Positions 7,952-16,399 of a DNA stretch of 33,197 nt are shown one piece after another. Each line of letters opens with the position of its first letter. Position 1 is the first letter of the stretch. The position numbers and the translations under genes are program-made. This stretch comes from Planctomycetota bacterium (GTDB lineage Bacteria; Planctomycetota; Planctomycetia; Pirellulales; Pirellulaceae): the NCBI GenBank assembly GCA_027622275.1, contig JAQBZB010000077.1, positions 1-33,197 of the forward strand, in the 5' to 3' direction. A model generated the notes under the pieces. It made no database searches. It was not told where the DNA came from and saw only the letters and a program-made list of their open reading frames with translations.

Positions 7952-8995
7952 ATGAAACGTTCCGCCCGATTCGTCGCGTTGATGCTGCTGCTTGCTACTG
8001 CCACCGCCGTCACTGCCTATTGGCGAGTTGGTGCTGTCGGAGCTGATATGACGGGGAAGGCTGCGGCTTTTGTCGGCACACTTTCGGACGAGCAGAAGGC
8101 AGTTGCCGTGATGGCGTTCGAGAAGCCCGAGCGTCTCGATTGGCACTTCATTCCCAAAGAGTACCGCAAAGGATTGCAGCTGAAAGAGATGACCGACGCA
8201 CAGCGCCAGGCCGCTCATGCCTTGCTGCAAACCACGCTCAGCCAAATCGGCTACGAGAAAGCCACAAACATCATGCAACTCGAACATATCTTGCACATGC
8301 TCGAGCATGAACGAAACACGAATAAATTTGCCCGCGAAACCGATCGTTACTACTTCACGATTTTTGGCACGCCCAGCGAGAAAGGTGATTGGGGATTGAG
8401 TATCGAGGGGCATCACTTGTCGTTGAATTTCACGGTTAAGGATGGCGAAGTCGCTTCATCGACTCCGACCTTCTTCGCCTCGAACCCATCCACGGTCATG
8501 AACGAAGTTAAAGATGGCTTCCCCAAGGGAACGCGCGTTCTGAAGAAAGAAGAGGAGTTGGCCTTTGACTTGGTCAACTCGTTAAGCGACGAGCAGAAGG
8601 CCAAGGTGGTCATTGCCGAGACGGCACCGAAGGAGATTCGAGCCGCCGGCGAGCCACAACCGCCAGCTGACGAAATGGTTGGCATCTCGTTCGGTGATCT
8701 TGATCAAACCCAACAGGGAACGATGAAGAAGTTGGTTGGAACCTATGCCGAGAACATGCCGAAAGAGATCCGCGATGCGCGAATCGACGCGATCGTAAAG
8801 GCCGGTCCGGAGAATGTTCGCTTTGCTTGGGCGGGAGCCACGGAGCCGGGGATTGGTCACTACTACCGCATCCAAGGTCCGACGTTCCTGATCGAGTTCG
8901 TCAACACGCAACCCGATCCGGCCGGCAACCCCGCGAACCATATTCACTGTGTCTGGCGCGACATGAACGGCGACTTTGCGATTCCAATTAAGTGA
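7952..8995 (+). CDS. DUF3500 family exported protein
   Basis: A 347-residue protein with a signal or membrane-anchor segment (residues 8-30). The DUF3500 signature runs through the chain: LKEMTDAQRQAAHALL, YYFTIFGTPSEKGDWG, EGHHLSLNFTV, FFASNPSTV, VNSLSDEQKAKVVIAE, VRFAWAGATEPGIGHYYRIQGPTFLIEF and NHIHCVWRDMNGDF. The family is widespread in planctomycetes and other environmental bacteria, and no biochemical role is firmly known to me. A good ribosome site, AGGAG, lies 9 nt before the ATG. It appears to be a single-gene unit; the palindrome at 9036-9088 just past its stop could act as a transcript-end hairpin. Confidence 0.92.
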   Translation: MKRSARFVALMLLLATATAVTAYWRVGAVGADMTGKAAAFVGTLSDEQKAVAVMAFEKPERLDWHFIPKEYRKGLQLKEMTDAQRQAAHALLQTTLSQIGYEKATNIMQLEHILHMLEHERNTNKFARETDRYYFTIFGTPSEKGDWGLSIEGHHLSLNFTVKDGEVASSTPTFFASNPSTVMNEVKDGFPKGTRVLKKEEELAFDLVNSLSDEQKAKVVIAETAPKEIRAAGEPQPPADEMVGISFGDLDQTQQGTMKKLVGTYAENMPKEIRDARIDAIVKAGPENVRFAWAGATEPGIGHYYRIQGPTFLIEFVNTQPDPAGNPANHIHCVWRDMNGDFAIPIK

Positions 8996-9035
8996 TATCG
9001 AGCGTTGGTGTTACAGTTTGACGATCCACCATCGC

Positions 9036-9088
9036 AACCCGACGCGTCAGCGAGGACCGAACGCGTTTCCTCGCTTACGCGTCGGGTT
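9036..9088. repeat. Inverted repeat (type A palindrome)
   Basis: Arms 9036-9056 and 9068-9088 match at 20 of 21 positions around an 11 nt spacer, with core AACCCGACGCGTNAGCGAGGA. It differs from the repeat at 7056-7121 mainly by one A/C change in the core, so they are copies of one family. It lies 40 bp after the DUF3500 stop. There is no T-run, so a Rho-independent terminator is not indicated. The rest of 8996-9269 shows no gene. A stretch near 9187-9230 loosely resembles the inverted form of the repeats at 10.9 kb. Confidence 0.85.
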
Positions 9089-9269
9089 AGGATGGGTTAC
9101 GCAGCAGGCGGTCCAGCTTGCAAATCCAGCTAACTCGTGCCAAAGTGATACAAAGCGATTGATCGCTATAACCGTTCGCTGGCATGTGGATGAGACTGGA
9201 TGGTCCGCCAGTGACGATACTATTGAGTGGTTGGTAAGATTGTTGGTTACTTCGTGAAGGAAGTCAGAA

Positions 9270-9893
9270 ATGCGTTATCTCCAAATGGTTCTGCTGGCCG
9301 CCGTGATTTCATTTGCCAGCCTTGGGGTTGCTGACGCTCAGCAGCAGCAGCAGCAGAACACCGATGGCACCGGCAACGTATCTGGCCAAACCGGGACTTC
9401 GCAAAACTTTACCATTCAACGCGACGCCACCTCGTTCATTGGCGGGGCGGCGACAAGCATACTCGGCGGTCAGGACGCGACAGGAAATTCGGCGTTCCGC
9501 GGCTTAGGTGGCCTCGGTGGCTTGGGAGGCCTCGGAGGTTTCGGCCGCGGCAATAACCAATTTGGAAATCAAGCAAATACCCAAAACAGTGCCGAACCAC
9601 AAATTCGCTTTCGCATCACCTTGGGATTCTCACACCCGCGTCCTGCAGGGGCGAAGGTCAGCGCTGATTTCTCTCGAAGGCTGGGGCGAATCCCACAGCT
9701 TGCATCGGCTCAGTCGATTGCTGTGTCGATGGAGGATCGAACCGCTGTACTGGCTGGAGAGGTCGACTCGGAGCATAAGAAGAAGCTGATCGAAAAGTTG
9801 GCGATGATGGAACCCGGGGTCTCGGCGGTGCGAAACGAGCTGACGGTGAAGGCAACGTCGGAGTTCCTGCCTCTGCCGGAAGCGACGAATTAG
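9270..9893 (+). CDS. Exported BON-domain protein with Gln and Gly/Leu repeats
   Basis: A 207-residue protein. A signal peptide (1-23) is cleaved just before a run of six Gln encoded by cag repeats. A Gly/Leu-rich repeat (GLGGLGGLGGLGGFG) sits at about residues 78-92. The C-terminal 60-70 residues form a BON domain: the pattern AVSMEDRTAVLAGEVDSEHKKKLIEKLAMMEPGVSAVRNEL is diagnostic (about 150-192). BON domains bind membranes or peptidoglycan-associated partners in the periplasm or envelope. The ribosome site AAGGA is 8 nt upstream of the ATG. The 3' 236 bp, which encode the BON domain, overlap the antisense end of the lipoprotein gene. Confidence 0.88.
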   Translation: MRYLQMVLLAAVISFASLGVADAQQQQQQNTDGTGNVSGQTGTSQNFTIQRDATSFIGGAATSILGGQDATGNSAFRGLGGLGGLGGLGGFGRGNNQFGNQANTQNSAEPQIRFRITLGFSHPRPAGAKVSADFSRRLGRIPQLASAQSIAVSMEDRTAVLAGEVDSEHKKKLIEKLAMMEPGVSAVRNELTVKATSEFLPLPEATN

Positions 9894-10710
9894 CTCGCAA
9901 CCGTTCGAGGGTTGCTCTCGCTTTCTCGACCAGCGCCGGATCGGCAGCACCAATGGGCGTGGCGGTAGGCGAGCGGTTTTTGGCGGCTTCGATCACTCGT
10001 TGTTGCATCGTTCTCGGCAACTCGATCGTGGTGGTGTTGATCGAATGTTGACGCGACAGTTCTACTCCAGGCTTGTCGGCTGTGGACGCCGTCGATTTGG
10101 TGTTGTCTTGAAACCCTGCTGGGCGAACACCTGTCGCCGCCCTTTGGCTCAATGTCGTCGCGGGAGCTTCGTCTTGTTGTTGTTCCAGCTTTTTACCTGG
10201 CAGTAAGTTAATTGCTTGTTGTCCCATCACGATCTTGCCGGAAGTCGATGTGAAGACGGGCAGCACACTGATGCTTTTCCGCTGGCCTCCGACTTCTGCG
10301 TCCCAGGGAAGCCAGACGCTGTAGGACGCGCCCAACTCCGACTCGCTGTGATGGCTGGTGAACTGCTCGGGAGTGAAGGCGTACTTGCGGTCGGGCGATT
10401 CCCGCTGCGGCTCTTCTGCCGTATCGTCATAGGCGTAGACGACCAATTGCCCTTCGACCTTCACCGGCTTATTGGCTTGGTTGTAAAAGTACAAGCGCCC
10501 GCCGAAGCCTCGCGCGGCGGGCAGGCCGGGACGAACCAGGACGTCGGGGGACCAGATGGCGGCCATCCGAACCGGTGTGTCGTATTGGCTTTCGACGAGC
10601 TTCTGCTTCTTGTTCCAAGGAGCCTTGGGCATCCAGTCGGTGTCGATAGTCTTGCAACCTGAAGTTGCCGCCAGCATGACAAACGCGGAAAGCAGGATTC
10701 TAGTTGTCAT
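9658..10710 (-). CDS. Putative lipoprotein with proline/serine-rich tail, planctomycete-type hypothetical
   Basis: A 350-residue protein with a lipobox (LAATSGC, lipidated Cys19), so it should be anchored in a membrane. Residues about 40-165 hold a conserved-looking globular part (YDTPVRMAAIWSPDVLVRPG, GGRLYFYNQANKPVKVEGQLVVYAYDD, SVWLPWDAEVGGQRKSISVLPVF). This looks like the beta-rich domain of hypothetical proteins in this phylum. The rest is low-complexity, rich in Pro, Ser, Ala and Arg. The last 78 codons lie antisense to the BON-domain gene, so the tail sequence may be constrained by that gene or may be an overrun after loss of an earlier stop. Function is unknown. Confidence 0.8.
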   Translation of the reverse strand: MTTRILLSAFVMLAATSGCKTIDTDWMPKAPWNKKQKLVESQYDTPVRMAAIWSPDVLVRPGLPAARGFGGRLYFYNQANKPVKVEGQLVVYAYDDTAEEPQRESPDRKYAFTPEQFTSHHSESELGASYSVWLPWDAEVGGQRKSISVLPVFTSTSGKIVMGQQAINLLPGKKLEQQQDEAPATTLSQRAATGVRPAGFQDNTKSTASTADKPGVELSRQHSINTTTIELPRTMQQRVIEAAKNRSPTATPIGAADPALVEKARATLERLRANSSLPAEAGTPTLPSPSARFAPPRPRVPSSPTFRSASSYAPSRPLQPVQRFDPPSTQQSTEPMQAVGFAPAFERNQR

Positions 10711-11074
10711 GGGGATTTCTCTTTATTTGTAATCGAAACCTTGAGTATGTTGCATCTGACTGGTGTCGCTCACGTCGCGTCGTGAACCCATTGGGCTGGT
10801 CCCAATGGTGAAACAGATTGGCTAGTTAGTGCCAGCCACCGAAAGTCACACGACCCCCAATGTGCTTGCCACACGGGTGAAGAAGATTCGTCGTCTCCGG
10901 ATCGCCACCCTGTCTCATTCACCATCCAGACAAGCCGGATGGGGTCTACACGGCGTGAGCATTTGTTACCATTCAATCTCATTCACCATCCGGACAAGCC
11001 GGATGGGGTCTGATGCAACGTTCGTATAACATCGACGCCTATCCCCGGCTCTGAATCTAGCCTCTCGCAAGCTG
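10711..11074. other. Intergenic stretch between lipoprotein gene and gspD, repeat-bearing
   Basis: 364 bp with no credible gene. It must hold the promoter of the lipoprotein gene (near 10711-10800) and the 3' end of the secretion operon. A short hairpin (ccattggg / cccaatgg, 10788-10808) and the tandem 35 nt repeats at 10913-11011 are the only structure seen. No T-rich terminator was found. Confidence 0.6.
10913..11011. repeat. Two direct copies of a 35 nt hairpin repeat
   Basis: Positions 10913-10947 and 10977-11011 are identical at 34 of 35 bases, 64 bp apart. Each contains the hairpin CCATCCGGACAAGCCGGATGG (the first copy has one A for G). They lie just downstream of gspD and could serve as the 3' end hairpins of the operon transcript, or be a degraded mobile repeat. 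Confidence 0.85.
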
Positions 11075-14000
11075 CTACTGTCGGCGAAATGGGAACCACG
11101 AGGGCTTGAAGCTCGCTGGCGGTTGCTGGTTCGTCGGCGGTGCGGATGTCGCTTGCTGGTTGGGTACGTAGCCAGCTGGCATCGCGCCGTGTCTTGAGTC
11201 CGCTTGATAAACGGGCCGGCCGGATTGGTTGTAGCCCGCGTTGATCGTCTGCTGCGGCAAGGGCTGCAAGTTCGGTTGCTGTCCGAATTCAGATCGTTGG
11301 AGACCTTGAGCTTGGTCGTTCGGCAACGAAACCGGAGTCGGCTGCGGTGCCTCATGAGTGTGCTCGTGCTGACGGGCAGCAAGTTGGCTTTCCGCAGGAT
11401 CGCTGTCGGGGAAGAAAACTGGTACGTCATCCGAGCAGAACAGACAACCCGCACCTTGCAAGCCTCGGTCGCCATCGAGTGAAATGACATCCCCCAAACA
11501 CCAATTCATCCGCTGCGACTCCATCATCTTGAGCATCTCGTAGTCTTCGTCTTCGGAGACGATGTACGGAGTCAAAATGATTAGCAACTCGGTTCGGCGC
11601 GTCGAACGTGCCTCGAAATTGAACAATTGCCCGGCGTACGGAATGTCGCGCAGAAACGGGATTCCCGTCGATCGAACTTCGTCCCGCTTGGTGATCAATC
11701 CACCAATGACCACCGTCTGTCCGCTTTTGGCGCTGATTGTCGTCTGAGCGGTGGTGCGATTGATCGGACGCGAAACGAATGTGCCTCCCGCCCCATCGGA
11801 CAAGATCGTTCCATCCGCCGAGGAACCGAGTTCTGATTTGTCGGCATCAACCGTCATCACGACGACGCCGTCGTCATTGATCCGCGGCCTGATGCTAAGT
11901 ATCAGTCCGGTGGACACATCTTGGACGTTTTGCGTCACTCCGGCATTCGTCGCCGTGGAACCCGCAAATCTGGCGATATCCGCACCCACCTGGACAAAAG
12001 CCTGCTCGTTATTCAAGGCCATGACTTGTGGACGGCTGAGAACTTGCAGGCGTCCTTCTTCTTCCAAGGCACGAATGAGGATGTTGATCGATTCGTTCGC
12101 CGCGGAAAGGACGAGTCCTCCCGGCCCTGATCCGAGTGATGATGTCCGCCCCAGCCCGAGATCTGCCACACCTTGACCTGCCAGCAATCCTCGTGCGAAC
12201 GTGTCTGCGTTCTGAAGGCTAACATCGTTGAAGTTGAAGCCCGGCGTCCCCGGACTTGTCCCTCCACCGAGGCCACGGTCGAACAGCAAGGCGTCCTGAA
12301 TACCAAGTTCGACGCCCATTTCATAGACATCACTCAGGAGTACCTCGGCGATCAAACACTGCACCATTACCATCGGCGGACGGACGTCTAAATCGCGGAT
12401 GGCTTGCATGATCGATTCCAAATATCTTGGCGGAGCCGCCACGATAACGCTATTGCTGATCGTTTCCGGGGTCACCGAAATCTGCAGCAGCAGCTGATCG
12501 AGCGTCGTGCTGACTCCTCCGTTGTTGACCGTTTGGGTCAGTGCGTTCGCTTGGTCCGCGATGTATTGTGAAATCGCGGTCGAAACCGCTGTTGCGTCGT
12601 TGTTCTTGAGGCGATACACGACAATGTCTCGCGTCGTAAAGCCTTCTTCGTCCAGCCGCAACAGCAAGGTCTCGACGACTACCAAGTCAGATTCCGAACC
12701 CGAAACGATCACGCTGTTTGTGCGGACGTCGAGTGCGAACGTCAGCGGTATCAGGGAGGTCTCGCCTCCCGTCGTGGTCGTTTGTGCTTGTTGTGGCTGC
12801 CGGAATGCGATCCCGAGCGCACCGCCGGTCCCTTGTCCGATCGTGACGCTTTGCCCAAAGACCTCCTGCAACGTCCTGGCCAGGCTGGTCGCGTCGCCGT
12901 TCATAATCGTGAAGACCTTCAGCTGAGCCTCGGCATCCGGCATTTGATCCAGCTCTTTGATCAAGGCTTCGATCAATTCCATACTCTTGGCAGGAGCACG
13001 CACGATCAACGCGTTGGTGTTGGCATCGGCGCTGACTTGAACGTCGGAGACGACGCCGCTGCGCAGCAAGCGTCCGCCGGCCTGGTCGAGCATCATGAAT
13101 TCGAGCGCCACATTGGGCAGCCGCGAGCCCGCTGGCGTGGCACCTGCGGCTCCCTGCTGCTGTCCTTGTTGACCCGTTTGCTGTGCGTCGCCCGCGATGG
13201 CGGCTTGTAGTACTTCGGCCAGATCCTCGGCCATCGAGTTCTTCAGTTTGAAGACTCGGACCTGGGCGGTCGCGGCGGGATCTTCCGTATCGATCGATTC
13301 AATCAAACGCTTCACTTCGGCCAGATCACGCGGGCTCGCTTGCACGATCAAGATATTCGTTCGGAAATCGGCGATTACCTGAACGCGCGTCCCCAATCCG
13401 GGTCGCTGCTCCGTGTTGGTACCAGGCTGATTCACAAAGAAGTTGCGAACGGCCGTTTCGGCGTCCGGCGCGGAAACATGCTTCAGCCGAATCACTTCGA
13501 ATTGGCTTGTCGGCGGCATCGGTCGATCCAGCTTCACGATCAGATCCTTGACGACCCCGACGCTTTCTTTGCGCCCGATCAGCAGAATCGCATTGGGTTG
13601 AACCAACGCTCGAATGCTGACTTGCCCCTGGCGCGGTGCGAGAATTTCTTCGTACAACTCCGAAACAAGCGTCGCCACCGCTTCGCTATTGACGAACCGA
13701 AGTGCATGGACTTCGACTAACGGAAGTGTCAATTTGCTCATTTGATCGATGTCTTCGATAATCTTGCGAACGCGGGCGACGTCCCGCTTGTGGCCGATGA
13801 TAATGATCGTGTCCGTCCCTTCCAGGAACTCGATCCGGACAGGACCGATCAACCCAGAGCCTTCGTCCGCATCATCCGCGGCGGCCTCACCGGCTTGCGC
13901 TTCCGCCGCCGGCGGTTGGCCTTGGTCATTGCCGGCTGGAGGTTCGCCCTGGAACAGATTCGCGACGAGATCACCACCCCAGCGGGCGCGATTTCCTCCG

Positions 14001-14920
14001 CCAAGTTGAATTGCCGCAGTGGCGTTTTGGTCATTGGTCGCGCCTGGCACCAGCGGCGAGGATGCTTGAACGAGCGCCACGACTCGCCGCACCTGCACGG
14101 GATCGGCATCACGCACCGAGATCAACTGCGTCTCTTCCTCAGCGCCGCGAGGCAAATCGATCGCTCGCGTAACTTGCTCCCAGACATAAGCTTCGCGTCC
14201 AGCGTTCTCGAAGGTCACTAAGTTGGTTCGCCGGTCGATTTGCATCACCTCGCGTGGGCCGGTTGCCGTTGCCAGCACGAGTTTGGCGACTTCGCCGGTC
14301 GGTGTGGTCGACAAGGCCAGCCGCTCGCCCCACATCTGCCGCAGCTTCGTCTCGAACTCTCGCCAAGTTGTATTTTGCAGCTGATAACCAACGCTCTGCG
14401 TCGGCTGAGCAGTTCCGGGAGCGTCTAGTGCCGCTGCGATCTGACGTTGAATTGCCTCGGATGCGAGCGTGACCACCTGGCCAGTTCGAACGTCCGCTTC
14501 GATACGCGCGTCCGGGAATTGCTGTTGCAGTGCCTGAGCCACGTCGCGGGGATCTCGATTGGGCGTTTGATACGCCCGGGCGACGGTCGCTGGTGGCGGA
14601 TTGCCCGTCGTCGCCAGCGGCTGATCCAGCGCTCCGACCAATTGCGACGCGATCTGCTGGGCTTGAGCCGACCCTTGCACGACCAAGCGATTCAGCTCTT
14701 GGTCCACATAGACTTTCGTCGCGTCGCCGGTCCCCGAGAGCATCGTGCGGAGTTGCGGCGCGATGTCCGCGGCCTCCCGATGCCGCAGCTGGTAGGCCCG
14801 CGAACCAGCGGGAAGCGGGGATTGAGCATTTGCGGTGGATGCCAACGCGATGACGAGAACGGTTGCACAGAGACTGCGGACGGCGATCGAGGCCAGCTTT
14901 GCAGTGGTCGAAGTGAGCAT
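11075..14920 (-). CDS. gspD: Type II secretion secretin GspD, unusually long
   Basis: About 1281 residues from the chosen ATG, preceded by GGGA at 9 nt; another ATG five codons upstream is possible. A signal peptide ends near ASTANAQ. The body is a string of about nine N1-like ring domains, each a half of type NA-ILIV-A-P followed by a helix. Examples are VKDLIVKLDRPMP, VKRLIESIDTED, IEALIKELDQMPDAE and VETLLLRLDEEG. The secretin pore domain follows: MVMVQCLIAEVLLSDVYEMGVELG, LQVLSRPQVMALNNEQAFVQVG, GQTVVIGGLITKRDEVRSTGIPFLRDIPY and RRTELLIILTPYIV. GspD is normally 650-700 residues with N0 plus three N domains; no N0 is seen here. A 150-residue Cys- then Pro/Gln-rich tail follows the pore. 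This is the outer-membrane channel of the T2SS and the last gene of the operon. Confidence 0.93.
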   Translation of the reverse strand: MLTSTTAKLASIAVRSLCATVLVIALASTANAQSPLPAGSRAYQLRHREAADIAPQLRTMLSGTGDATKVYVDQELNRLVVQGSAQAQQIASQLVGALDQPLATTGNPPPATVARAYQTPNRDPRDVAQALQQQFPDARIEADVRTGQVVTLASEAIQRQIAAALDAPGTAQPTQSVGYQLQNTTWREFETKLRQMWGERLALSTTPTGEVAKLVLATATGPREVMQIDRRTNLVTFENAGREAYVWEQVTRAIDLPRGAEEETQLISVRDADPVQVRRVVALVQASSPLVPGATNDQNATAAIQLGGGNRARWGGDLVANLFQGEPPAGNDQGQPPAAEAQAGEAAADDADEGSGLIGPVRIEFLEGTDTIIIIGHKRDVARVRKIIEDIDQMSKLTLPLVEVHALRFVNSEAVATLVSELYEEILAPRQGQVSIRALVQPNAILLIGRKESVGVVKDLIVKLDRPMPPTSQFEVIRLKHVSAPDAETAVRNFFVNQPGTNTEQRPGLGTRVQVIADFRTNILIVQASPRDLAEVKRLIESIDTEDPAATAQVRVFKLKNSMAEDLAEVLQAAIAGDAQQTGQQGQQQGAAGATPAGSRLPNVALEFMMLDQAGGRLLRSGVVSDVQVSADANTNALIVRAPAKSMELIEALIKELDQMPDAEAQLKVFTIMNGDATSLARTLQEVFGQSVTIGQGTGGALGIAFRQPQQAQTTTTGGETSLIPLTFALDVRTNSVIVSGSESDLVVVETLLLRLDEEGFTTRDIVVYRLKNNDATAVSTAISQYIADQANALTQTVNNGGVSTTLDQLLLQISVTPETISNSVIVAAPPRYLESIMQAIRDLDVRPPMVMVQCLIAEVLLSDVYEMGVELGIQDALLFDRGLGGGTSPGTPGFNFNDVSLQNADTFARGLLAGQGVADLGLGRTSSLGSGPGGLVLSAANESINILIRALEEEGRLQVLSRPQVMALNNEQAFVQVGADIARFAGSTATNAGVTQNVQDVSTGLILSIRPRINDDGVVVMTVDADKSELGSSADGTILSDGAGGTFVSRPINRTTAQTTISAKSGQTVVIGGLITKRDEVRSTGIPFLRDIPYAGQLFNFEARSTRRTELLIILTPYIVSEDEDYEMLKMMESQRMNWCLGDVISLDGDRGLQGAGCLFCSDDVPVFFPDSDPAESQLAARQHEHTHEAPQPTPVSLPNDQAQGLQRSEFGQQPNLQPLPQQTINAGYNQSGRPVYQADSRHGAMPAGYVPNQQATSAPPTNQQPPASFKPSWFPFRRQ

Positions 14921-15084
14921 GTTGTCAAATCCCATTCGTGATCTATTGGCGCGTATGGCCATTGCAGGCGACAGACGGACTGCTCCCGCAGAATCCACTC
15001 AATAGGATTAATCGGCTCAACCGGTGCCATCGTTAAATCCAATTCGGCCAGAATTGCCGATCGAGTCGGTGCTAGCTGACACAA

Positions 15085-15155
15085 ATACAAGCACGACGCG
15101 CAAGCGAGTGGGTTCGGGAGGCACTGACTCACTCGCTTGCGCGTCGTGCTTGTAT
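15085..15155. repeat. Perfect 26 bp inverted repeat between gspM/C and gspD
   Basis: Arms 15085-15110 and 15130-15155 are exact reverse complements, with a 19 nt spacer. The core CACGACGCGCAAGCGAG relates it to the repeats at 7056 and 9036. It sits mid-way in the 306 bp gap (14921-15226) upstream of gspD. No other gene is seen in that gap. A hairpin of this strength in the mRNA could alter the stability of the gspD segment or block read-through; that is inference. Confidence 0.9.
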
Positions 15156-15226
15156 GCACGTGCCACTTTCAACTGCGCAACGTCTATGTGCCGAACGGAC
15201 GAGGCGTCCGCCCTACCGATCCTGCC

Positions 15227-16399
15227 CTATGCCTCGACCAAGCTGTCGCCGAGCGCCACGACGAGCGTTCCCCCGTCAGCGGTCGCAATCTCTGCTTCCT
15301 TCTCTCTGACGCGAATCTTGGCGATTTTACCCTGGATGGTGCCGACGGAGAGTGCGTCGCCTTCGCGCAACTTCAGGACTTTGCCTTCGGTGCGGACGTT
15401 GATCCAGATGGCCGGTTGTCCGTCGGATTCCGTGATCCCCGACACGGTGGCTTGTGTCGCAGGGTCAAAGCCCAGCTGGGGAGTGACCGCGGGTGGCGGG
15501 ACCGGTGCTTCGACGATGGTCAGCTTGACGAGTCCTCGACCGGACTTGGATGGCAAGCCGCCGTCTTCCACCCGATACGGGAACTCGAATTCACCAAGTT
15601 CGCTGGGCGTCCAACGAACCTGGCCGTCCTGGCCGACTTCCAGCCCCTCGGGAGCGTCACCGTCGAGGTAGTACGACAGCGGCTCGGATTCGGGATCGGT
15701 GGCTTGGAGGCGGAATGTCAAAGGCTTGTTCGGGTTTCCCTGCTGGGAAGTCGACGAGGCAACTTGAGGCGGTTGGTTGGCGGGCGCGAAGAAGTTGCGT
15801 GAGATGATGGAGTTGACATACTCTTCGACGTCCGGACGAGCCAATCGATGGGCGGGTGGTTCGTCGAGTGCCTCGCGTTCCGGAGCCCCGGTTACCGAGA
15901 TGGCTTCGACGGTCATGGAAATGTCGAGTTGCTTCGATGTCGCGATCGGCTTGATGCTCAACCGAGTGATCCGATGCATGTGGTCAATGCTATAGAAGTC
16001 ATACAGAAGTCGCGTGAGTTGCTTGAGATCGCCTTGACCTGACAGCAGGAAGCGATGGACGTAGTAGACCTTGCCCTCGAAATGCCCATCCGCGGGACTG
16101 ACCTTACGGCTGGATAAACCAACTGCGTCGGCTCTCTTTCCCAACCAATCAAGATACAAGGCTTGTGCCAACTCTCGATCCTCGGGCAGCGATCTCGCTC
16201 GCCAGTCGCGCAGATTGTTCTCCGCTTTCTTACCTTGAGTTGTGAGGCGACTTTGTGTCTCGATCTTGGCGTTCCACGTGATCTGATCGGCGAAGCGTTG
16301 ATCAAAGGCCGTCGCAATTCGATTGATCAGGTAAACGCCACCCACGACCACAAGAGTCACAACCACGATCGTGGCTAAAAGCTTTTCGCGTTTTGTCAT
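15227..16399 (-). CDS. GspM-like / Ig-like / GspC-like fusion protein of the T2SS
   Basis: A 390-residue bitopic inner-membrane protein. One membrane segment (about 8-25) is followed by a GspM/PilO-like periplasmic domain (about 30-170: coiled start, then VYYVHRFLLSGQGDLKQLTRLLYDF and ITRLSIKP). Then comes IISRNFFAP (about 199-206), a word typical of GspC/PilP proteins before their core domain. A cadherin/He_PIG-type Ig-like domain follows (about 208-298: NKPLTFRLQATDPESEPLSYYLDGDAPEGLEV). It ends with a GspC homology-region-like beta domain (about 318-390: VSGITESDGQPAIWINV, VLKLREGDALSVGTIQGKI). It would link the platform (GspL) to the secretin. The start overlaps gspL by 4 bp. No separate gspM or gspC is found. 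Confidence 0.78.
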   Translation of the reverse strand: MTKREKLLATIVVVTLVVVGGVYLINRIATAFDQRFADQITWNAKIETQSRLTTQGKKAENNLRDWRARSLPEDRELAQALYLDWLGKRADAVGLSSRKVSPADGHFEGKVYYVHRFLLSGQGDLKQLTRLLYDFYSIDHMHRITRLSIKPIATSKQLDISMTVEAISVTGAPEREALDEPPAHRLARPDVEEYVNSIISRNFFAPANQPPQVASSTSQQGNPNKPLTFRLQATDPESEPLSYYLDGDAPEGLEVGQDGQVRWTPSELGEFEFPYRVEDGGLPSKSGRGLVKLTIVEAPVPPPAVTPQLGFDPATQATVSGITESDGQPAIWINVRTEGKVLKLREGDALSVGTIQGKIAKIRVREKEAEIATADGGTLVVALGDSLVEA

